In this document: positions 6,476-11,865 of the stretch, piece after piece
Position numbering within the stretch: the first letter of the stretch is position 1
Layout: each line of letters begins with the position of its first letter
Assembly: GCA_031266115.1 (NCBI GenBank)
Contig: JAISBQ010000059.1
Location: 1 to 11,865, forward strand
Length of the DNA stretch: 11,865 bases
Source: Bifidobacteriaceae bacterium
Lineage (GTDB): Bacteria > Actinomycetota > Actinomycetes > Actinomycetales > WQXJ01
Direction of reading: 5' to 3'
Notes under the pieces: model-generated
The model's input: the letters and a program-made list of their open reading frames with translations, nothing else
The model's database searches: none
What the model was told of the DNA's origin: nothing
Made by a program: the position numbers and the translations under genes

Positions 6476-7498
6476 CTACCCGACGCCACCGACCTCCTGC
6501 TCGAGGAAGTCGGAATATGGCCGCAGGAGGATCTCCTGGAGGTCCGCCAGGCGTTTGTCATCGCCGACGGTCGGATCCACCCCCTCCTCCGAGTTGAGGT
6601 CGCCATTCCAGCCGGGCGCGTCGAAGCCGATCTCGGGCTTGGCGGGGTACTCCAATTCGGCCAGCTCGGCGGCGCTGAGGTCGCCGCTCATCATCTGGTC
6701 GGCGTACGCGAGTTCGGCGTCATGGTCGAACGTGGGGCAGGCCTCGACCAACACTCGCAGTTGATCGGCGGTGATGGTGGTTGGCAAGAGGACCATCGGC
6801 GTGTAATCGGGGTCCGATGACGCCGTCACATCCTTCACCGTGGGGACGCCGTTCTCGCGCGCGCAGGCGGCCCAGGCGTTGCCGGCGTCGGCGATCCGCT
6901 GGCTGAACAGGAGTTGCTCGGCGGGATCGCGCTCCGACCATTCCGGCACGGTGTACCCGCTCGCTGCCAGGCAGGCTTCGAACGGCTCCGTCACGTCGGC
7001 ATCGCCGACAATCATCCTGGCCTCGTCCATATTCGCGGTGGATTCGCCTTCGACCATCACCAGGCGATCGCCCCAGACTCGTTCGCGCAACTCGTTGAAG
7101 CGCGTCAAGGAATCCTCCGACAACCCCTGGCGGCCTACCCACGCCGTCCCGTCGCTGGTTACGCCGTAAGAATTGTCGCCTTCGATCTGGACAATTGCCT
7201 GATCGTCGTCGTAGTCCTCGATGCTGACGTCAATGTCGGCGGCGACGAGGCACGAGTAGAACTCCTCGGCCCGCTCCCGCTGTGAGGCGTCGGCCGCGAC
7301 CCTCGAATCCGACGATGCCGACCCGCCCCCGGCCGGCGCCACCTCGCCATCGTCCGGTGTCGGGCTTTGCGCTGTACCCGACGCCAGCATGTCGTTCGTG
7401 GACGCCACATCGGGGGCGCTGCCTTGAGTGCATCCCGCGACGAGCATCGCGCACGCCGCGGCCACGGTGACGGGACGGGCCATCGCGCGGTACGGCAT
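6476..7498 (-). CDS. Secreted lipoprotein of unknown function, actinobacterial type
   Basis: 340 residues from ATG 7498. The N-terminus is a lipoprotein signal peptide: a short basic start, a hydrophobic Ala/Val stretch, and lipobox LVAGC with Cys23 as the predicted lipidated residue. A Ser/Gly/Asp-rich linker (about 24-70) follows, as expected for an outer-face protein. The mature part has four further cysteines (83, 176, 211, 254) in contexts YSCLVAA, EACLAASGY, WAACARENG and EACP, a spacing seen in uncharacterised actinobacterial exported proteins; they may form two disulfides. The start is ambiguous: AGGTGG precedes ATG 7498 closely, but an in-frame GTG at 7558 has a stronger AGGAGAAGGGG site seven bases upstream and would add 20 residues. 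The 23-residue signal is more usual, so I prefer 7498. No enzyme motif is visible. Confidence 0.8.
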   Translation of the reverse strand: MPYRAMARPVTVAAACAMLVAGCTQGSAPDVASTNDMLASGTAQSPTPDDGEVAPAGGGSASSDSRVAADASQRERAEEFYSCLVAADIDVSIEDYDDDQAIVQIEGDNSYGVTSDGTAWVGRQGLSEDSLTRFNELRERVWGDRLVMVEGESTANMDEARMIVGDADVTEPFEACLAASGYTVPEWSERDPAEQLLFSQRIADAGNAWAACARENGVPTVKDVTASSDPDYTPMVLLPTTITADQLRVLVEACPTFDHDAELAYADQMMSGDLSAAELAELEYPAKPEIGFDAPGWNGDLNSEEGVDPTVGDDKRLADLQEILLRPYSDFLEQEVGGVG

Positions 7499-7747
7499 CG
7501 TCCACCTGCCCACTCCGTGAGCGCCGACCAACCCGTCCCTGCGCCAGCAACTCACCACGACGACACCCCTTCTCCTGGACGATTCGCGTCGTCGTCGATG
7601 CTACGCCGCCCGCAGCGTCGGGGAATGACGATGCCGGGGGTGGCGCGACCCGCGGCCCCAGCGGAGGTGCCCGTTACGCCGGTCACCGTGCTGCCGAGGC
7701 GCGGGCATGTGCCCTGAACCGGGACCCGTGGGTCTGGCGCGGGGGAA
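7499..7747. other. Lipoprotein upstream region
   Basis: Together with the palindromic array this makes a 449-bp gap between hspR and the lipoprotein gene. I see the strong ribosome site near 7566-7576 for the alternative GTG start and no convincing promoter. Open frames here are short or are repeat read-through. No RNA gene is recognised. Confidence 0.4.
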
Positions 7748-7915
7748 CATCGAGATTGCGGAATAGCAGGTTCGACGGGGGTGCCGGCAAATCGAGATTG
7801 CGGAATAGCAGCCTACGATGCCGGAAAACGGCCCCCATGGGCGGTGGAAGCCTGCTATTCCGCAATCTCGATGCGTGCCCATGGTCCTGGAGCCTGCAAT
7901 TCCGCAATCTCGGCA
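7748..7915. repeat. Symmetric four-copy inverted repeat array (REP/BIME-like)
   Basis: Four copies of CGAGATTGCGGAAT(A/T)GCAG are present. Two are on the plus strand (7751-7770 and 7793-7812) and two inverted (7851-7870 and 7893-7912). Both arms use a 42-bp period and the array is symmetric about 7831.5. 7748-7770 and 7851-7873 are perfect 23-bp inverted repeats. The last copy has one core mismatch. The array begins 33 bp past the hspR stop, so its RNA could form a large hairpin at the end of the chaperone transcript. Form and placement resemble dispersed palindromic elements. Confidence 0.85.
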
Positions 7916-7947
7916 GCTCTGCGGCGAGAGGTGACGCGGGCCGAGGC

Positions 7948-8397
7948 CTACCGGGGGCGCCAGACGATGACCGCCCGCGAAGAGACCCCCCCGCTCTCCC
8001 GGTCGGCGCGGCGCGCTGGGCGGCGACCACGGGCGAGAGCGGTCGCCTCGCCCTCGGGGCCCACGGCGAAGAACCGCCGGTTGGCCTCGGCCTGGGCGCG
8101 CAGTTGGCCGACGATCACCCGGAGCGCTCGATTCTCCGCTTCGAGCTCCAGGATGCGCTTGATACCCGCCAGGTTCACCCCTTCGGTGGTGGACAGACGC
8201 TGGATCTCTCGCAGTACGGCGACATCTCTCAGGGAATAGCGCCGACCCCGACCCCGCGCCCGCCCGGGCACCACCAGTCCCAACCTGTCGTACTGGCGCA
8301 GCGTCTGGGGGTGCATCGCCGCTAGACGCGCTGCCACCGAGATCACATACACCGGCGCTTCGTCAGCGCCCATCGGAACGGACGGAGAGTCAGTCAC
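7948..8397 (-). CDS. hspR: HspR, MerR-family heat-shock repressor
   Basis: 149 residues from GTG 8397. HspR binds HAIR inverted repeats upstream of dnaK and represses the chaperone genes, with DnaK as co-repressor. A MerR-type winged helix-turn-helix covers about 16-70. It carries the HspR signature HPQTLRQYDRLGLV (29-42), then P-R-RG-GRRYS and a D-A-L helix. A heptad-rich helix follows (about 76-105), and the C-terminal VIVWRPR (143-149) is typical of HspR. The GTG is preceded by a G-rich stretch; the ATG at 8373 has no ribosome site. The gap from dnaJ is 207 bp, longer than usual in such operons, so hspR could have its own promoter, although none is obvious. No HAIR half-site (CTTGAGT) is visible in the window. 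Assignment is firm, the start less so. Confidence 0.93.
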   Translation of the reverse strand: MTDSPSVPMGADEAPVYVISVAARLAAMHPQTLRQYDRLGLVVPGRARGRGRRYSLRDVAVLREIQRLSTTEGVNLAGIKRILELEAENRALRVIVGQLRAQAEANRRFFAVGPEGEATALARGRRPARRADRESGGVSSRAVIVWRPR

Positions 8398-8604
8398 GCG
8401 CGCCCCCGACCCGCCCCACAAACGCTGCCGCCGTGCCGGTCACGCCTGCGCTGATCGACGTCCGTGCCGGTCCGCTCCGTGAACGCCGCCGCGCCGGCCC
8501 GCGCTTGCACCGCCCAACGCCGGCACCGCGCAGCGGTCGCGCCGATCCCTGACCACCCCGAGGAGCTGCTGCCGCACGGCCCGCGTTCCGTCATCGTCTG
8601 TCGC

Positions 8605-9642
8605 CTATGTCGCGGCCTGGCGGAACAGGTCCGCGCGGGGGTCCGTGCCTGTGGTGTCTTCACGGAAGGCGTCAACAGCCGCCTTCGCCTCGCCCGTGAG
8701 CGTGGCTGGAACGGCAACCTGACCGGTTATGAGGAGGTCGCCCGTGCGTTTGGCGGTGGCGACACCTCGGCCTTTGACCCGCAAGACCCTGCCCGATGGC
8801 GTACCCGCCGGAACCCTTACCGACACCTTCGCCCCATCCAGCGTCGGCACGTCGATGCGGGCGCCGAGGGTCGCTTCCGAGAATGTGACGGGGACGGTGA
8901 GGCGCAGGTTGGCGCCGTCGAGAGTGAAGACGGGGTGCGGGGTGACGTGGACCGTGAGGATGATGTCGCCCGGCGCGCCGCCCGCTGGGGATGGTTCGCC
9001 CTTGCCCTTGATGCGGATCTTGGCGCCATCGGCGACTCCTGCGGGGATGCGCGCGGTGACGGCGCGGTCACCGACGGTGAGCGAGACCGTGGATCCCTGG
9101 GTGGCCTGGCGGAACGGCAGCGTGGCCGAGGCGGGGATGTCGCGGCCGTTTCGCGACCCGCCGAACCCGCCGGCCCCGCCCCCACCGAATCCGCCTGGCC
9201 CGGCAGTCCGGCCGAACCCCCCCGCGCCGCCATGCGCGCCGGCACCGCCCATGCCGCCCAGGCCACCCAACAGATCGTCCAGGTTCAGCCCACCGCCGGA
9301 GGAATAGCGCACACGCGTCCCGCCGCCGAACATCCCCGAGAACAGGTCTTCGAACCCGCCCGCGCCGCCGGCACCGTTCGGCCCGGCCGCGAAGCGGGCG
9401 CCACCACCCGCCATCGCGCGCACGGCGTCGTACTGCTGGCGCTGCTCGGGATCCGACAGGACGGCATAGGCCTCACCGACATCTTTAAACCGTTCCTCGG
9501 ACGCGGTATCACCGGGATTGGCGTCGGGGTGGAGCTGGCGCGCCAAACGTCGATAGGCCTTCTTGATCGCCGCCGCATCGGCGTCCTTGGGAACCCCGAG
9601 GGTCGCGTAGAAGTCCTTCTCAAACCAGTCTTGACCAGCCAC
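8605..9642 (-). CDS. dnaJ: DnaJ-type co-chaperone lacking the zinc finger
   Basis: 345 residues from GTG 9642, with AAGGG about seven bases upstream. DnaJ delivers substrates to DnaK and stimulates its ATPase. The J domain spans about 9-74 with the essential HPD at 38-40, followed by a Gly/Phe-rich region (about 78-165, with repeated GGFGG). The two beta-barrel substrate-binding domains run from about 170 to 320 (IPAGVADGAKIRIKGKGEP, then GDIILTVHVTPHPVF). The CXXCXGXG zinc centre of class A DnaJ is absent and the protein has no cysteine at all, making it class B (CbpA-like). It sits where dnaJ is expected, 36 bp after grpE. A zinc-containing dnaJ may lie elsewhere in the genome. Family certain; the exact gene name is a convention. 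Confidence 0.93.
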   Translation of the reverse strand: MAGQDWFEKDFYATLGVPKDADAAAIKKAYRRLARQLHPDANPGDTASEERFKDVGEAYAVLSDPEQRQQYDAVRAMAGGGARFAAGPNGAGGAGGFEDLFSGMFGGGTRVRYSSGGGLNLDDLLGGLGGMGGAGAHGGAGGFGRTAGPGGFGGGGAGGFGGSRNGRDIPASATLPFRQATQGSTVSLTVGDRAVTARIPAGVADGAKIRIKGKGEPSPAGGAPGDIILTVHVTPHPVFTLDGANLRLTVPVTFSEATLGARIDVPTLDGAKVSVRVPAGTPSGRVLRVKGRGVATAKRTGDLLITGQVAVPATLTGEAKAAVDAFREDTTGTDPRADLFRQAAT

Positions 9643-9678
9643 GGCACCACCCTTCTCGAGGGTCGAGCGCGCCGCGCA

Positions 9679-10419
9679 TCATCCGGCCTCGACCACGCCA
9701 ACCCGCGCGGCCCGGATCACTCGCTCACCCATCCGGTAGCCAGGCTGGATCACCAGGGACACGGTAGGTCCCCCGACGGCATCCGATGAGACCTCATGCA
9801 TCAACGCCTCGTGGATCGCCGGATCGAACGGGTCGCCCACCTGGCCGTAGCGTTCCATCCCGAACCGCCCCACGGTGGCTTCCAGCTTCTCCGCCACCGC
9901 CGCGAATGGTCCGGCGAGGTCACCGGCCGTGCGCGCTGCATCGATGTCGTCGAGCGTCGAGATCAGCGCGGCTAGGACTTCACCGCGGCCGAGGTCTCCC
10001 GCGACCGCGCGGTCGCGATCGACCCGCTTGCGGTAGTTGGCGTAGTCGGCCTGGGCGCGCTGGAGGTCTTCGGTGCGCTCGGCGAGTTCGGCCCGCGCCG
10101 CGATCAGCTCGGCCGCCGCGATGACGGCGTCACCTTCGAGGACAGCCACGCTGGGTGCCTGCTCGGCGGCATCGATCGCCTCGTCCAGCCGGTCCGGTTC
10201 CGCGGACGATGCCGTTCCGGCCACCCGATGCCCAGCCCCCACCTCTGCGGCGTGGTGAGCATCGGCCGCGGCGCCGGGGTCCGGTGACGCGGCCGGCGCG
10301 ACGCGACCGCGAGGGCGCTGACCGTCATCGGCGGCGGGGGGTTCGGGTGGCACCGTGTGATCCGCCGCCTGACCGGCGTGGTTCCGGCCGCCATCGTGCG
10401 CGGGGTTGGCGGGGGTCAC
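9679..10419 (-). CDS. grpE: GrpE nucleotide exchange factor
   Basis: 246 residues. GrpE dimers release ADP from DnaK and so reset the chaperone cycle. Residues 1-75 are low in complexity (Ala, Pro, Asp, His) and probably disordered, which explains the above-average length. The long dimer helix covers about 95-140 with the family motif RAQADYANYRKRVDRDR (121-137). A four-helix segment is followed by the beta domain with FDPAIHEALMHEV (198-210) and QPGYRMGERVIRAARVGV (225-242). Translation begins at GTG 10419, and its GTGA overlaps the dnaK stop by four bases, so the two genes are translationally coupled. dnaJ follows 36 bp later. Assignment is firm. Confidence 0.96.
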   Translation of the reverse strand: MTPANPAHDGGRNHAGQAADHTVPPEPPAADDGQRPRGRVAPAASPDPGAAADAHHAAEVGAGHRVAGTASSAEPDRLDEAIDAAEQAPSVAVLEGDAVIAAAELIAARAELAERTEDLQRAQADYANYRKRVDRDRAVAGDLGRGEVLAALISTLDDIDAARTAGDLAGPFAAVAEKLEATVGRFGMERYGQVGDPFDPAIHEALMHEVSSDAVGGPTVSLVIQPGYRMGERVIRAARVGVVEAG

Positions 10420-11865
10420 TGGGCCTCGTCCTCGTCGATGATCTCGGCGTCGACGATGTCCTCATCGCTCGACGGCGCGCCTGCGTCCGGCGCAGCCCCA
10501 GGCGTGGGGGCGGCCTGCTCGGCTTGCTGGGCGTAGACCGCCTGGCCAATGCGCTGGACGCTCTCGGACAATGCCCGCTGCTTGGTCTTGACCGCGTCGA
10601 CGTCCGTGCCTTCCAGAGCCGTCTTGAGATCGCCGATGGCGGTGGACACCTCGGACTTGATGTCGTCGGAGAGCTTGTCCTCGTTCTCGCGAAGCGCCTT
10701 CTCGGCGGTGTAGACGAGCTGCTCGGCGCCGTTGCGGACCTCGGCCTCCTCGCGGCGCCGGCGATCGTCGGCGGCGTGAGACTCGGCGTCGCGGACCATG
10801 CGATCGATCTCATCCTTGGGCAGGGCGGACCCGCCGGTGATGGTCATGGACTGCTCCTTGCCGGTGCCGCGGTCCTTGGCGGAGACGTGGACAATCCCGT
10901 TGGCGTCGATGTCGAATGTCACCTCGATCTGCGGGACGCCGCGTGGTGCGGGCGCGATGCCCGTCAGCTCGAACGTACCCAACGCCTTGTTGTCGCGGGC
11001 AAAGTCGCGCTCACCTTGGTAGACCTGGATGAGCACGGACGGCTGGTTGTCCTCGGCCGTGGAGAAGACCTCCGAGCGCTTGGTGGGGATAGCCGTGTTG
11101 CGCTCGATCAGCTTGGTCATCACCCCGCCCTTGGTCTCGATGCCGAGGGACAACGGGGTGACGTCGATGAGGAGGACGTCCTTGCGTTCGCCCATGATGA
11201 CACCGGCCTGGAGCGCGGCGCCGATGGCAACCACTTCGTCCGGGTTGACGCCCTTGTTGGGCTCTTTGCCGCCGGTCAGCGATTTCACGACCTCGGTGAC
11301 GGCTGGCATGCGCGTGGAGCCGCCCACCAGGATCACGTGGTCGATGTCCGCGACCTTGATTCCGGCATCGGCGATCACGGATTCGAAGGGCCGGCGGGTG
11401 CGATCCAGCAGGTCGCGGGTCATTTCTTCGAACTGGGCGCGGGTGAGCTTGACGTCCAGGTGGATGGGACCGTTCTCGGTCATCGAGAGGTATTGGAGGG
11501 AGATGGTGGTGCTCATCGCGGTGGAGAGCTCCTTCTTGGCCTGTTCGGCGCTCTCCCGGAGGCGCTGCAACGCGATGCGATCCTTCGACAGGTCCACGCC
11601 GTTGTTCTTCTTGACCTCCGCCACGAGCCAGTCCACGATCCGCGCGTCCCAGTCGTCGCCGCCCAGCTTGTTGTCGCCGGAGGTGGCCCGGACCTGGATG
11701 GTCGAGAAGCCGTCATCCTCCTTGCCGACTTCCAGCAGGGAGACGTCGAAGGTGCCGCCGCCCAGGTCGAAGACGAGGATCAGCTCGTCCTTCTTGGACT
11801 TGTCCAGTCCGTAGGCGAGTGCCGCGGCGGTGGGCTCGTTGATGATGCGCAGCACTGTGAGCCCG
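10416..11865 (-). CDS. dnaK: DnaK (Hsp70) chaperone, 5' truncated by the window
   Basis: The last 482 codons are present. The frame runs off the right edge, and roughly the first 140-160 residues of the ATPase domain are missing. Visible landmarks in order are IINEPTAAALAYG at the left edge of the fragment, the phosphate-2 motif DLGGGTFDVSL (33-43), the adenosine motif ILVGGSTRMPAV (178-189) and the interdomain linker DVLLIDVTPLSLG (229-241). The substrate-binding beta domain, the helical lid and the acidic tail ending VDAEIIDEDEAQ follow. DnaK is the ATP-driven core of the folding machine and co-represses with HspR. It is the first of four genes seen here in operon order, and its TGA overlaps the grpE start. 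The GTG at 11855 lies inside the conserved core and is not a real start. Nothing seems damaged. Confidence 0.98.
   Translation of the reverse strand, partial: GLTVLRIINEPTAAALAYGLDKSKKDELILVFDLGGGTFDVSLLEVGKEDDGFSTIQVRATSGDNKLGGDDWDARIVDWLVAEVKKNNGVDLSKDRIALQRLRESAEQAKKELSTAMSTTISLQYLSMTENGPIHLDVKLTRAQFEEMTRDLLDRTRRPFESVIADAGIKVADIDHVILVGGSTRMPAVTEVVKSLTGGKEPNKGVNPDEVVAIGAALQAGVIMGERKDVLLIDVTPLSLGIETKGGVMTKLIERNTAIPTKRSEVFSTAEDNQPSVLIQVYQGERDFARDNKALGTFELTGIAPAPRGVPQIEVTFDIDANGIVHVSAKDRGTGKEQSMTITGGSALPKDEIDRMVRDAESHAADDRRRREEAEVRNGAEQLVYTAEKALRENEDKLSDDIKSEVSTAIGDLKTALEGTDVDAVKTKQRALSESVQRIGQAVYAQQAEQAAPTPGAAPDAGAPSSDEDIVDAEIIDEDEAQ

Noticed and set aside
6331..6606. N-terminal extension of BrnT from the upstream open frame
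   Set aside because: It would overlap the lipoprotein gene, has no family similarity, and would run through the brnT promoter.
7751..7912. CRISPR array
   Set aside because: Only four units, two of them inverted, with mirror symmetry; there is no run of direct repeats with unique spacers and no cas gene.
7601..8030. Minus-strand small proteins with CYSAIS or LLFRNLD peptides
   Set aside because: They are translations of the palindromic repeat copies rather than genes.
9643..9678. HspR operator (HAIR) between grpE and dnaJ
   Set aside because: No CTTGAGT-N7-ACTCAAG pattern is found there or elsewhere in the window.
8464..9789. 441-codon plus-strand open frame opposite dnaJ
   Set aside because: It is antisense to the certain dnaJ gene. 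GC-rich codons on the real strand leave few stops on the other, and the peptide resembles no protein family.
11029..11814. 261-codon plus-strand open frame opposite dnaK
   Set aside because: Antisense to conserved dnaK coding sequence with no recognisable product.

Overview
This is high-GC DNA from an actinomycete-type bacterium. The best evidence is the right-hand third, a minus-strand dnaK-grpE-dnaJ-hspR operon. HspR-controlled chaperone operons of this order are characteristic of Actinobacteria. The GTG starts, G/C-rich third codon positions and a cysteine-rich actinobacterial-style lipoprotein agree. I cannot name a genus. The zinc-finger-less DnaJ would suit Micrococcales, Propionibacteriales or relatives, but that is a guess.

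Layout, left to right. Positions 1-621 (+) hold the 3' part of an AbiEii/AbiGii-family nucleotidyltransferase toxin gene, whose 5' end and likely antitoxin partner lie outside the window. It converges on the largest gene, 768-5201 (-), which encodes a protein of about 1,477 residues: a SIR2-type NADase domain, a proline-rich linker, an NB-ARC/STAND NTPase and a long TPR solenoid. This is the plan of an NLR-like, NAD-depleting phage-defence protein. The solenoid is written as a strict 135-bp tandem DNA repeat of about 14 units, and seven consecutive C-terminal units are strongly homogenised. A 34-bp imperfect direct repeat lies on both sides of this gene (662-695 and 5230-5263). Positions 5202-5816 carry no convincing intact gene, only fragments with coding-like character. 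Next is a brnT-brnA type II toxin-antitoxin pair (6330-5817, -) with an apparent leaderless promoter.

Positions 6476-7498 (-) encode a secreted lipoprotein of unknown function. The gap between it and hspR holds a symmetric 168-bp array of four copies of a 20-bp sequence, two direct then two inverted, with 42-bp spacing on each arm. Then come hspR (7948-8397), dnaJ (8605-9642), grpE (9679-10419) and dnaK (10416 to the window end, 5' truncated), all on the minus strand.

The left half looks like accessory defence cargo (AbiEii-like toxin, SIR2-STAND, BrnTA) and the right half is core stress-response DNA. In such operons DnaK, GrpE and DnaJ form the folding machine and HspR, helped by DnaK, represses the operon. 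The HspR binding sites (HAIR) expected upstream of dnaK would lie beyond the window. The most interesting features are the SIR2-NB-ARC-TPR gene with its flanking repeats and fast-evolving repeat tract, and the symmetric palindromic element beside hspR.
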